From Epiperipatus broadwayi (taxonomy: Eukaryota > Onychophora > Udeonychophora > Euonychophora > Peripatidae): DNA of 64,000 nt. The translations under genes and the position numbers were made by a program. The number at the start of each line of letters is the position of its first letter. Positions within the stretch are counted from its first letter, which is position 1. The stretch covers positions 3,865,835-3,929,834 of the forward strand of contig JAQFVV010006312.1 of the NCBI GenBank assembly GCA_028023455.1, in the 5' to 3' direction. Below the pieces are notes generated by a model. The model was not told where the DNA came from. It was given only the letters and a program-made list of their open reading frames with translations, and searched no databases. Shown piece after piece: positions 1-11,309 of the stretch.

Positions 1-429
1 GCCAGTGCTCATCTAAATGGAGATGCATTAGCTTGGTGGGAGGGACTCTTTATTTCACTACCCTCAACCTTCAATCAATATAAGGGCAGGATTATTAAAG
101 ATTTCTGGAGTGCAAAACATCAGGAGACCATCCTGAATCAAATTATGCAGGAGAAATATAAAAGTGGTATAAATTAAAAATTTTTCACAGATTTTCAGCA
201 GACAAGTAGCAAGACTGCGGACTTTAACTGCATGTAATATGTTGGAGGACCAAATCATTAGGATTATCCATCATAATTTGCCTTCTCATGTCACACAGAT
301 GCTAATACTGACTGGAGCAAAATCAGTTGAACAAGTAGCTTACTTACTAGACACCATTGATGGGAGAGAGCAAGATGGAGTGGTAGAAGAGTTGCAAAAA
401 AATAGTAAAGGTACAGCCAGCATCGGGAT
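1..429 (+). pseudogene. gag-like remnant of the Gypsy element
   Basis: From base 1 the frame reads a capsid-like segment with the signature LNGDALAWWEGL and then a helical stretch ending in FWSAKHQETI. The LNGxAxxWW pattern is typical of Ty3/Gypsy gag (retrotransposon capsid) proteins, which package the element RNA. A stop interrupts the frame near base 177, and the following frames (239-433) continue gag-like helical sequence without a zinc knuckle that I can see. Partial at the window edge and non-functional. Confidence 0.75.
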
Positions 430-1060
430 GTGAAGAGTGGGCCATGTAAACAGCTCATCAAAAAGGAAATGTCAAATTTGGTCTGTTCTTGGGAAGATAA
501 AGTACCAGAATATGCACTGCAGAGTTGTCCAAAAACACCTTTAGAAATTAAGGGAATTGGGGTCATTGCAATGTTAGACTGTGGTAGCCAGATATCAGTG
601 ATATCTGAGGAATTATACCAGAGAATTTTATCAGTGAACTCACAAATAGAGATCTTACCTTTAAAGTCAACACAAATCACCCTTGCAAATAACTGAAAAG
701 CAAACCTTATATCTAAGGAAATATGGTTAGAATTACTTATAAGTGGGAGGACAGTTTATCATGTATTTTCAATTATGGGTAGTCTAATTTATGAGGTCAT
801 ATTTGGGTCGGATTTCTTGTATAAGAACCAGTGCATTGTAAATTATGAAAAGGAAATAATGACATACCAGGGAGGTAATATTAAATTCTTGCCACCTCAG
901 TCGCCTAACTTGGGGGAAACTTGTTGTATAAATCAATCTATTTTAGATTTGATGCAAGAAAAAATGAGTGAGGTGAAGACAGCATCTGATGGTGACAGCA
1001 AAAAACTCCAAGAGATATTCCAAGAGTATCATGAAATTTTTTTGGACAGTCCAGGGAAGA
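430..1060 (+). pseudogene. aspartic protease region of the Gypsy element
   Basis: The protease core is at 568-606, reading MLDCGSQISVIS. Retrotransposon proteases normally have DSG or DTG with a following hydrophobic strand; here the triad at 577-585 is D-C-G, an unusual variant that still aligns with the active-site loop. A stop near 694 separates this piece from a second segment (775 onward) carrying GSLIYEVIFGSDFL, which matches the strand and flap region before the linker to RT. The family function is cleavage of the Gag-Pol polyprotein. Broken and inactive. Confidence 0.7.
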
Positions 1061-1780
1061 TCAGAGGATATCAACAGAGGATCAAACTGAAGCCAGGGGA
1101 ACCTTTTCAACCACAATCATACCCAGTCCCAAATCAAAAGAAGTGGAAAACAGAGCAGATGTTGAATGGGGGCATAATTAGTAAATGTTCATCTCCTTAT
1201 TGCAACCCTTTGGTGGTGGTTAACAAAAAAGATGGGTCAGTAAGGTTGTGTTTGGATGCCCATCACTCAATAAGGTGACTATACCAGACTGTACAATCCC
1301 ACCTCCAATACAAGAGTTACTAGGAAAATTTAAAGGGAAAAGAATATTCTCTACATTCAATTTAACTTCCAGTTACTGGCACATAGAACTCCACCTGAAT
1401 GATCACCAGTATACTGCCTTCAGGTATGGGGGATATTCATACAAGTTTAATTATATTCATACAAGTTTAATTATATGCCCTTTGGACTTATCAACAGTGG
1501 TGCTGGGCTGCTGCAGTGCCTAGATTGTGTCCTATCATCTGATATCAAGAAAATTCTTACCATGTATGTGGACGATGTAGTTATAGCATCTGCATCTATG
1601 GAAGAGCATCTCCAGCAGTTGGAACAGTTTTTTAGGGAATGTAAAGAAAAAGATATCCAAGATAAATTTAAAGAAGAGTAAAGTAGCTTCCAATGAAATC
1701 GAATTTCTGGGTCTCTTGGTAGGCCAGTTGGGAATCAAGCCTCATCCAGATAAAATAACAGTGATTGCAGATTTCCCTAG
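1061..1780 (+). pseudogene. reverse transcriptase of the Gypsy element, frameshifted
   Basis: The fingers and palm are readable in three pieces: about 1060-1275 (KLKPGEPF through NPLVVVNKKDGSVRLCLDA), 1258-1475 (IFSTFNLTSSYWHIEL), and 1475-1680, which contains the catalytic box YVDD at 1565-1576. In the family this enzyme copies element RNA into DNA. The first break is near 1262-1275, where LCLDA runs into a stop in one frame and continues in another. The second is a perfect 20-bp tandem duplication (1435-1454 and 1455-1474), which shifts the frame just before the conserved PFGLINS segment. Catalytic aspartates survive but the frame does not. Confidence 0.9.
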
Positions 1781-1949
1781 ACCTCAGACAAAGAAACATA
1801 TATGATCCATTTTTGGGACTCTGTAACTTTCATAACAGATTTTGTGAGAATTTCACTGGCCAAATGGAACAATTGCTCATATTGATCAGAAAAGAGGTCT
1901 GGTGGAAATGGACCACCGAACAGGAAGAAGCTTTTAACTGAGTAAAGCA

Positions 1950-2335
1950 GTTTTTAAAACAGGTGGTGTTGGATTATCCTGATTATGATAAGCCATTCAT
2001 ACTCCAGACCGATAGTAGCGGATATGGGCTTGGGGTCACTCTGCCCCAAATTCAACCTGATGGACGAATAAAGGTATTATATTTTATAAGCCACTAACTA
2101 AAGAGACCAGAACTTAATTATACTGTCACTGAAAAGGAGGTCTTTGCCATTGTATGGGCTTTCCAGAAGTTTCGCACCATGTTGTTAGACTCTCAAGTGG
2201 TGGTGATAACTGACCATAAAAGTCTTGAGTTCTAAACCACAGCTATCTTACTAATAGCAGGTTGGTCCAGCAGAGTTTATTCCTTCAGGAATTTAACTAC
2301 ACTCTGAGATATTGCAAAGAGGTAGAAAACATGGT
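1950..2335 (+). pseudogene. RNase H domain of the Gypsy element
   Basis: Reads FILQTDSSGYGLGVTL with the first catalytic aspartate at 2011-2013, then a conserved glutamate in TVTEKEVFAIVWAF, then VVITDHKSLEF with a further catalytic aspartate. This is the standard Ty3/Gypsy RNase H, which degrades the RNA strand during reverse transcription. Stops occur near 2095 and 2233 and the end has shifted frame. Its position directly after RT and before the integrase zinc finger is as expected. Confidence 0.85.
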
Positions 2336-3659
2336 TTCAGACCTCCTCAGTCATCATCCTGTCCCTGCACAAACCCCTAAACACCTCAGTCTGAAGAAAG
2401 CATACATAGAAAGTACCATGATAAAGGGAAAAGATGAAGATATAGAAAAAGAATTAAGCCAACTAGCTAAGAGGCAACAAGAAGACAGCTATCTAAATTG
2501 CATTTGGACAGAATGCCAAGAGAAATCTGGAAGAACTGTTTCAAAAGAGATAAGGGATAGATATAAAATTGAAGGAGGAGTGTTATATCATCAACTCCAA
2601 AAAGGCAAGGGTGAATAGAAGGTGATGATACCTCCAAAAATGAGATGGTCCCTCATCTCATTCATCAGTTGAATGGCCATTATGGAACACCAAAAACCGA
2701 GTATTGCTTAAGACATTGGTTTTACTGTCCAGGAATGGACCAGGATATTATCACTGCACTAAATTAATGTGAAGTATGTCAGCATATGAAACCACAAAAT
2801 CAAACATACATCAGCCTCTGAAATCAATCATACCTGATGACCCAAATGAAATTTATGGCTATAGATTTTTTATGGCTCCTTGCCACCATTCAACAAAAAG
2901 AAATACCTACTTGTTACATACGATTTGTTTTCGAAATGGGTGGCTGCTTAACCTTTGTCATACACCACCACTCGAGAAGTTACTAAGGTATTAGACACTT
3001 TACATTTTTCAAAAGTGGGGAAGCCAAAGGCAATACTCTCAGATCATGCAACCTCTTTTGTGTCTGAAGAATGGAACCGATGGGTCTCCAAATGAGGTAT
3101 CAAGAACCTGTTAACATCAGTCCGAAATTCCCAGAGTAAGCCCTGTGAACGAGTCATGCAGGAATTGGGTAGACTCTTCCATACCTATTTGCCAACAAAC
3201 CATAGGGGGTGGGTTAAACAATTACCTCAGACACTAAATTATATTAACTGGTCTCTAAATAAATCCACTGGGTTTACTCCCATGTGATTACACTTTGGAA
3301 AACACCTTCCAAAACTGTTTAAAACTAATCTTCCAGAGAGCCAAGAGGGAGCCATCGACCAGGATCTTGATAAAAGACAAGCTAAGGTACAAATGCAATG
3401 AATGAGCACTAGGGGTAAAAAATGAAAGGGAACCCCTAAGTATAGATTCCAAATAGAGGATAAAGTCATGGTTAGGATGCCCCATGTTAGTGATCCAGGG
3501 AAGTTATTTTGTAATCTCTATGAAGGCCCTTTCAAAATTGTAGATTGCTGCAAGGATAATGCTTTCTGGGTGAGAATGGAACAAGGGATTAAGGGCACAT
3601 ATAATGTTTGGTCTTTAAAACCCTATGGAAAGATAGTGATTAATTCAAAATTGGCATAA
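2336..3659 (+). pseudogene. integrase region of the Gypsy element
   Basis: A connector (2262-2618) leads to an HHCC zinc-binding segment at about 2645-2790: HLIHQLNGHYG supplies the histidines and CEVCQHM the cysteine pair. A catalytic-core-like strand (MAIDFLWLL) follows at about 2850-2885, and a C-terminal segment at 3468-3659 ends in a stop at 3657-3659. Integrase joins the element cDNA to the chromosome. Multiple stops and frame changes between 2760 and 3460 make this the most decayed part. I see no chromodomain after the C-terminal segment. Confidence 0.8.
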
Positions 3660-3776
3660 CTTTCCTGTTAAAACTCATAATATATAAATGTTTAATTTAA
3701 AATGTAAATAATTAGATAAGAGAATAAATACATAAATAAGACCATTAAAAAGAATTGTTTCCTTTTTAACAGTCTC

Positions 3777-3793
3777 ATCAGGGAGGGGGGTAT
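3777..3793 (+). promoter_or_regulatory. polypurine tract of the Gypsy element
   Basis: A purine run centred on AGGGAGGGGGG (3780-3790) lies about 120 bases after the integrase stop, immediately before TATTGTGCC. In LTR retrotransposons this tract primes plus-strand DNA synthesis and sits directly upstream of the 3' LTR. Confidence 0.75.
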
Positions 3794-4559
3794 TGTGCCA
3801 GACCATGTATAATTGCCATGCACTAAATGGCTGTTGCTGAAGATGCAGCACAGCTAAAATTTATCATATTAAGTGTAATTTTAACAGATCTATTAAATCA
3901 AAATTTAGATGTATATTTGGAGATACTTATATATAGTACATAAATAAATGGGTTTGGTCTATATTATATTTCTATTTACACCCACAGTACAAGTGTATGC
4001 AGTATATGTGTTAATAATTTTATTTGCACAGCAAATCTATTATCATAAAAGGGAAACTAAGCTTGTAACATTTGTTTACATGTGGTACAGTTTTTTTTTT
4101 GTATTTAAGTTTATTACCACTTGTAAATGTTCTGATACACGTATATAGAAATGTATTTTTTCTTTTTCCTAAAAATTGTTTAAATAGAATTTGAATTTTG
4201 TACTTATTAAAATTTAAATTTTATATTTATTAGAATAAGATGGTTGGTAATTAATATTAAGTTATCAAAAAAAAGAAAAAACCTTTTGTCAATTGTAATC
4301 TACTTTTAGCAAAAAAAATGTTTGTATTAAAAGAAATTTGTTCGGGTTGATCACGGATAATGATAAAATAAAAAGTTGTTTTTATCTAAAAACAATGTAA
4401 ACACAATGGGTGGTGTAATTAATCAATATGGACGCTATACAAATTCCAGTATTAAAGAAATCGTACTTTAGTACATAAAAAGTGAAAGAATGTGGGTAAA
4501 TTAATGTAAAAGTATAGTCTTATTGTCGGCTGATGAAATAGTTTGTAGGGGGTATTACA
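3794..4559 (+). repeat. probable 3' LTR of the Gypsy element
   Basis: Begins with TGTGCCAGACC right after the polypurine tract, as expected for an LTR. The end is uncertain: GGTATTACA at 4551-4559 is a plausible TG...CA terminus and would give an LTR of about 766 bp, but there is no 5' LTR in the window to confirm it. The interior is AT-rich and has no long ORF. Confidence 0.45.
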
Positions 4560-5425
4560 ATTGTACTAATTGGCTATATGTGCTACTTACTTGGGGCATT
4601 GAGGTCAGTTCATCCTAGCTTGCTAAAGCAGTCAGATGGCAGATGTTTAAGAAAATAAAAACTTTGTTTCCAGTGTGGCCCAGAAATAGGACGATTTATG
4701 TTTGCTGAAATAAGAGTTGGCTCCAGTGTGTCTAAACAATGGAAAGGTATATGCTTGTGGAAATTAACAATGCAGAAAGAAAGGAGAAATGATATTTGTT
4801 TGCTAAAAATTATAGTTGTATATGGCTGTCTAAAGAATAGAAAGAAGAAAGGAAATGTGAAATTAGCCATTCGAACATGGGAGAATCATTAAATGGATTT
4901 TAGAAAAGTTATCAACAGTATAAATCCCCTATCTGTTTGATAAAAAAAAAGAATAATATTTGAGAACTTTAACTCGTATTTGACCTATGTGCCGAGCATA
5001 ATCTTTAGTCACAGGCAATTATTTGTATAGCCGAAGTGTATAATATATTCTGATGTGAAAGTGATATATATACCTACGTGAAAATTATATTCACTGACCT
5101 ATAATCAAGGAGATGGCCTTATTGTTTGTTCCAGTTTACTACACTATCATGGAGTAGACCTCTAGCTGCAGTGCACCACCTGTTCATCTATCAAGCCCAA
5201 AAATGCCATAGGAGAAACAGCAGACCCTGATGGAAAAAAGACTCATATGTGTATTGGTGAAAGGAAGCCCTATCTGCCCCTGTTAAGTAGCTGTGTGGTC
5301 CATGAAAGTTGAACTTAATGAAAGAACAAGTTCAGATGAGTGTATATAGTTTTTTTTTATTTCATCTATCTTCTCTAATTTTTTTTATATATATTTGTAT
5401 ATTATCAAGATTGACCTTTGTATTT

Positions 5426-5457
<32 letters not shown>

Positions 5458-5463
5458 GCATAT

Positions 5464-5499
<36 letters not shown>

Positions 5500-6351
5500 A
5501 TTTGCTGCATACATTTGATTTTTGAATTATTACTTTAAAGTGGGGGAAGGGATACAGACCACACTTATTGTGTAATCCTTTAAATATTTTTTTGTTATAT
5601 ATATGCATTTGTTTCTATAAATGAATTTTAAATTTACTCTGGTAATATCTCATTAATATTATATTTTCGTTATTTGAGATATGGACTGGATTAAATTATT
5701 TTTGTTTTTATATATAATTGGTGGAGGAAAATATATAATAATCTTGGAATAATAAATAGTAAATTTCATTGTTAAATCGTTTACAGTTTTCTTTACTTGG
5801 TTTTGAAGTATTTATTGATTCATTAGCAGATAGGATTGTAGTTATTTAATCAAAATGCTAACCCACTTAATAACCTGAGATTTAAAGAACACATATAATG
5901 AGCTAGATAGGGGTTACTTACCGGGAAGTTGGATTGTTTTATTTATTCCAGTCCTAACTTCTTGAATTATTAATATTCAATAATGACCAGACACATTTTG
6001 CACACTCTCTCAGGAGAGAAAAGGAAAATAAACAATATTGTCTTGAACAGGGGTGGCGCTAGAGGCTGAAGTAAAACATTTCGGTGCTCTTAAAGATGTG
6101 TAAAGACTCCAAATAGTCAACATATAGTTAATCGGACAATTGTGAAATAATTTAACAGGAAGGCTTCGATTGACCTAATTTTAGGTTCAACTACTTCCTC
6201 TAATAATTCTTTAGAGATATTTATTTATATTTAATCAACAATATTTTCGGAGAATTGTTATTGATTTCCCTTTTTGTAACATACGTGACTTCATGCTCGG
6301 TGCGTATATGGATCTAGTGTATAAGACCACTTATTGGGATTTTGAACTGAC

Positions 6352-6354
<3 letters not shown>
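4560..6354. other. unassigned AT-rich intergenic DNA with a (TA)n tract
   Basis: No coding region is supported. The ORFs at 4610-4892 on both strands overlap each other and match no family I know. A more complex segment at 5120-5330, with less extreme base composition, could be a fragment of an unrecognised repeat. A (TA)n tract interrupted by a short spacer lies at 5430-5497. Another complex patch is at 5890-6110. Confidence 0.6.

Positions 6355-6440
<86 letters not shown>
6355..6440. repeat. (AT)n microsatellite
   Basis: Uninterrupted AT dinucleotide tract of about 86 bases. Confidence 0.97.
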
Positions 6441-6446
<6 letters not shown>

Positions 6447-6784
6447 AAGGAATAGTTAGCCTGTGGAATTATTGATTTATATAATTATTTAATTAAACAG
6501 GTCTTTATTTAGGATAAGGTTAGCTGGCATAAGCTAAGAGTGTAATTAAATTGATATAAATTTGTTCAAATACATAAGAACCATAGTAATACAACACTGG
6601 AAAAGTACAGTACCATGGATAAAAGTGATTGCTTCAATTAAATAAATATCTTATGTGTAATTTGAATTTTTCTAATATCTTTTGAATGCAATAGCTTAGC
6701 TGTATTAAATTTACTATTAGTTTGGAAAGGTCAACTTTGATTGATCTTACTCATTAAATAATTGTAAATAAAGGGGATTTAAAG

Positions 6785-7045
6785 TCATACTTTCAAGCAC
6801 TTACCAACTATCTATACTATTTCAAACAACTGATACACAAGACAACACATATGTAGAAAAGATAAACATTAATAAATATATGTATTTTATGCTAAACCAG
6901 TATTCATCAACCGATGAATGCTCGTTTAGCATGAAGTATGTATATTGGTTAATATTTATCTTTTCTACATGTGTGTGGTCATGTGTATAATTTGTGTGAT
7001 ATAGTGTAGATAGTTGATGGGTGGTTCAAAGTCTGAGTTCAAATT
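6785..7045. repeat. family A foldback copy (A1)
   Basis: Two copies of the family A end face each other: arm 6798-6908 and arm 6913-7023, separated by only four bases and centred at about 6910. The arms share the family core (TTTTATGCTAAACCAG on the left, CTCGTTTAGCATGAA on the right) and the AAAAGATAAA block. The right arm continues into GTCTGAGTTCAAAT, the family's B-box-like motif. The interior of full copies is absent, so this is a head-to-head form. Confidence 0.85.
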
Positions 7046-10000
7046 TCCTATATGTAATACATTGAGTGATGTATATAACATAGCTCTAATTTGAATAAAA
7101 TTTATTTACTCAGAACATATGTCCTGGGGCTATTTGTGATTTTAATGGCTTTCTCTGATTAATTATAAAAGTACATTGCAAGTTTGTAAGATTGCAAGTT
7201 TAAAATATATTTGTTTAAAGAAAACTCAGGACTCTCTCTATATATCTGTAATGATTTTTTTTACTTAAATAAAATTCATTGCTATTAAGCTATAAAATCT
7301 TAACTAGGTGTTGCAATTTATTAATGAAACAGTTTATTAAACATATTTGAATATTAATTGCTTAAGAAATATTAATTACCAAATTCAATAGCCTAAATCT
7401 AAATAAATTTAATTTGAAGTGTGCCATGTTTTAAATTAGTGCCATGAATAAAGCTTTCATTGCTATTTGTAAAGCATGATCAATTTATTTTAACTTTTCC
7501 ACAAGTACTCCTCTCTATTGACTGATTGAATTAAAATTTTAAACTTTTGATTGGTCAATTAAAGAATCAGCAGTAAAAAATATTCATGTTTTAATATATT
7601 CATTTTAGTTTTGTTTGTAAAAAGCAAATTAATAATTTGTCAATTATGAAAGGGAAGAAAAGATTATTCAAAAATAAATTTTTATTTATAATTATATAAA
7701 TAATCTATAGCAGAAACATAAACCAAATGTTTTGTAACCTATTAGAAAATGCAGACTATATCATTGATTTCTTTCTCAATTTACGGTTGTGTAAAAGTAA
7801 ATAATTTTTACTAAAATCTTAACTATTCTTCTAAAATAATTTCGTTTTCAGCATATTTTATCAAAATAATTTATAATATGTAAAAAATACAAAAAAGTAT
7901 TCTAAAATATACATTTTCATTTTGAAATCAAAACAAAGAAGTTACACCTGTCAAAATCATTAATAAGCAATCTCTTTTATTAAAAATAAGAATCAACCAA
8001 TCAGCACCTTGGAAAGTCCACCTTCTCCCATTGTTATAGTTTTAAATTTAAATATTATTGATTTTTACTTGTAAAATAATTCATGAGCGGGAAGCATCTT
8101 ATGGTACGTTTTTAGGTTTAAAATGACCAGAAATGTGCTACAATAATATAAAAATTCACTGGTATTAGAATGACTTGAAGCCATGAATGAAAATTTTCAT
8201 TTGAGGTACCCATTGGATTAATGTTTCTATTTTTGTTAGTTTTCAAAATAAGATATATTTAAAACAATATTTTAACAGGTATTAGTTAATATAACATTTG
8301 TTTAAAGTTAGAATTTAGAAGCATTAAGCTTACAGATAGCTAAGTTGGAAAAAGTTGTAAAGCAAATAAGGTTATATAAGTTTAATTTCATTGTTTTTAA
8401 AATATTGATTATGCAGATGTTGTCCATGCATGTAGAAATATTAAAAAAGTTTTTAGAAGTATTATTAAAAGTAATGTATTTTTAAGGGATTCTTTAAATA
8501 ATGACAATTTTAAGAAACTCTTAAAAGATAAAATAATGTTTACTTTAAAGAAAATAAGTTTGAATTAATTAAATAAATAAATTGTATTAAATTAAATAAA
8601 TGATTTATTTCATAATTAAATAGAGGTAATAGTAGTTAATTATTTTAGAGTCTAGACACCATGCATTAAACAGTCTTTATTAGTATGTTCAATGTCAAAA
8701 ATCTATTAATAAATGATATAGATAACTAGAAAGATTAAAAATATGTTAATTTTTAAAGATCCTGCCATAAAACTTCAATTTTATTACTTGAATTATACCA
8801 TATGATAGTTATTGCAGTAAAAATAAATCACCACTAGTGTTTATAAAAAGTAAAACTGGAAAATAAAAACACACATTATCTTTTAAAAATTCACTTTATT
8901 TTCACTTAATCAGTTTTAAAAGTTTTTAAGTTCATGTCATTTTAAATTGCTTATTTTTTTTATCAGTTTAAATGTCTGAGTTTAAATGTCTGAGTAAGAA
9001 CTTAAAGTTATCTTTGTAGTGCTGCTCTACCATCTATGTTTGACCTGTCAATTAAGTAATAAATCACTGAAAGATATGGCAATAGTATTATTTTTAAGAA
9101 AATTATAAAGTGTCTTGAATGGAAAGTTATTGAAGACCAATAAGTCATTAAGATATGTGTATGTTTGTATTATTTTATTATAAACTTTTAGTTTATTTGA
9201 ACTTTTTTGGCTATTAACAATTGCCTTTAATACTTTAATATATAACTTTTAAATTCACTATTGTCACTAATTTTAATCATCTGATTTTAAAGAAATACCT
9301 ATTCTGACAATATAATTAATGGAAGATAATCAATTTTAACTTAAGAAAAGTAGCTTAAAACTCATTATATTTTACCAAACCAGGAGAATTGCAAAAATGA
9401 ACCATCATAAAAGTATTATAGTCTTAAAATCAAAATAAATTATGATAGTTTTAAACTGTTTTATATAATTCTAATGAATGAGAAGACCATAAGGATCCAC
9501 TTTCTCAATATTTTAGAAAAAAACTTTGTTCATCTGTTTTTCTGCCCATGCAAATAAAATTATTATTATTATGATTTGTTAAGCCAGAATTCATCTATCT
9601 ATTTCTTTAAAGCATATTTTAATTGCTTCATTAAAGAAAAATCAAGTTCACTTCATGCTTTAATATTAACAAAATAATGTTTAAATTTATAAATAAACTG
9701 TTTGTTGATATGCCTACTGACATCATATTTTTACTTAAATTTATATTACAATTACAGAATATGAAAGAATTCCTGCTCTGGACTGTTGTGTGCATATTGA
9801 TTTTATTTACCATAATGAAAGACTGTGTTATGGTATATTTCATTAACGAAAACAATAAAAAGATTCCTCAATTAAAAGGATTAATTTCATTTTAAAATAA
9901 AAGAACTTATAGTCCTTAATTTAAATGGATAAACAAAATATAGTGTATATTTATGTTTTAAAAATTTGAAAATTTTCTTCTTATTATATAATTATAATTT

Positions 10001-10370
10001 ATGACTTATTCTTATCAATTATTATTGTTACTTTTAAATATTATGAAATAGATTTATAATAATGTCTATATATGAAACGGATTTGGTAAGAAAATATAGG
10101 TAAAAAGTCTATTTTAGGAGCTATTATTATTAGGTGTTTTGGCCATTATTATTCCAGCATAGAAGAATATGTTATCACACTGGATAAAAACAGCCATTTA
10201 TAGTTTACAAATGAATAAGAATGAAAATGCTTTGGAAGGTGATGTGTGAATTTATTTACTTTATAAAAAAATAATGTTTAATATCGTTTTGCAATCATGA
10301 TGTGTTGGTTTACATATATTATTAGACTGGGTAGATGTGTTATTATAAATATGAATGTGTGTGTGAATTG
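7046..10370. other. unassigned AT-rich intergenic DNA
   Basis: About 3.3 kb with no supported gene. Base composition is extremely AT-rich and stops are frequent in all frames. The 72-74 codon ORFs on both strands at 9631-9895 overlap each other and show no domain. Nothing repeated elsewhere in the window was seen here. Confidence 0.7.
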
Positions 10371-10457
<87 letters not shown>

Positions 10458-10490
10458 GTTATTATTATTATTATTATTATTATCATCATC
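10371..10490. repeat. (ATT)n microsatellite
   Basis: About 40 ATT units with one GTT interruption, ending in ATC units. It explains the poly-isoleucine ORFs on both strands, which are not genes. Confidence 0.97.
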
Positions 10491-11309
10491 AAATTCATGT
10501 CTTGTGTGGTTACCAATTGAAGACAGGTATAAATGTAGGCATTTATGTGGATATTTTTATTGCTTTTGTATGGGTTATGCCTCTCCATGAAAGACAGCAT
10601 GGCTGACTGGTTTTGGGCACTGCCTGCACAAATCTACCAGCTGCCTACCTATATATTTACCATCATCCACTTTATCTATAATTTAGTATTAGTCTGTACT
10701 TTAAATAAGTTAGAACATTTTTAGGCATATCTGTCTTTAAAATGATTTTATTATCTCTACTGCAATTTAAATTTAAGTATATTGTTAGTATTGAGCATAT
10801 TTATTTCCTCCCTTCTCATAGGTATTAATATAGTTGTATTGTTTTAAATATTTTTGCATAATATTTTGCTATCTACAAAAACCATAAGAAGTGTGTTTCA
10901 GAAACTGATTTTCAGATATCGATGGCTCTATAAAGTATTTAATATTATACTAGTGATCTGGGTATAGGCAAATATGTGTGTTACTTTACACTGCGTACAT
11001 AATAAGAACTTCTTCCTTTTATTATAATTTTTGAAGGAATGTTTTGGAAGAGAATACTTTATTTATTAAATTAAAAATAATATTTAATATAAATGTTTAT
11101 TATATTATCTTATAAAAGAATATTTTTTCTATTTATTAAATATGTTTCAGGTTTTTTGTCATTATTACATTGATTTACTCAGAAAATTTAATTTAATAAA
11201 ATTTTATTATTCGTTATTTTATAAAGAATACATTCAATGGTCACATAAAATTTGTTTATTTATTTTGTTTATTATTTATTTCACTTTCATTGTAATGAGA
11301 TACATAGTA
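10491..11309. other. unassigned AT-rich intergenic DNA
   Basis: No gene supported. 10540-10680 is of more normal composition (contains CATGGCTGACTGG) and might be a repeat fragment; the rest is low-complexity. Confidence 0.6.

Larger units (their letters stand above)
1..3793 (+). mobile_element. Ty3/Gypsy LTR retrotransposon, decayed, 5' part outside the window
   Basis: Internal region of a Gypsy-type element in the usual order: gag remnant, aspartic protease, reverse transcriptase, RNase H, integrase, then a polypurine tract and probable 3' LTR. The domains are spread over all three forward frames and interrupted by stops (for example after about codon 59 of the gag piece, inside RNase H and throughout integrase), so the copy is dead. 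The 5' LTR and start of gag lie left of base 1. Domain order with RNase H before integrase, the YVDD catalytic box and the HHCC zinc finger are what identify Ty3/Gypsy. Which Gypsy lineage it belongs to cannot be settled here. Confidence 0.93.

Noticed and set aside
4610-4892. Host gene exon candidates after the Gypsy element
   Set aside because: ORFs on the two strands overlap, and neither has a domain or convincing splice signals.
5918-5950. U1-snRNA-like start (TTACTTACCGGGAAGTTGG)
   Set aside because: Only the ACTTACC core fits; the rest of the U1 5' end, stem-loops and Sm site are absent.
10335-10600. Poly-isoleucine ORFs on both strands
   Set aside because: They are translations of the (ATT)n microsatellite; present on both strands because the repeat has no stop in those frames.
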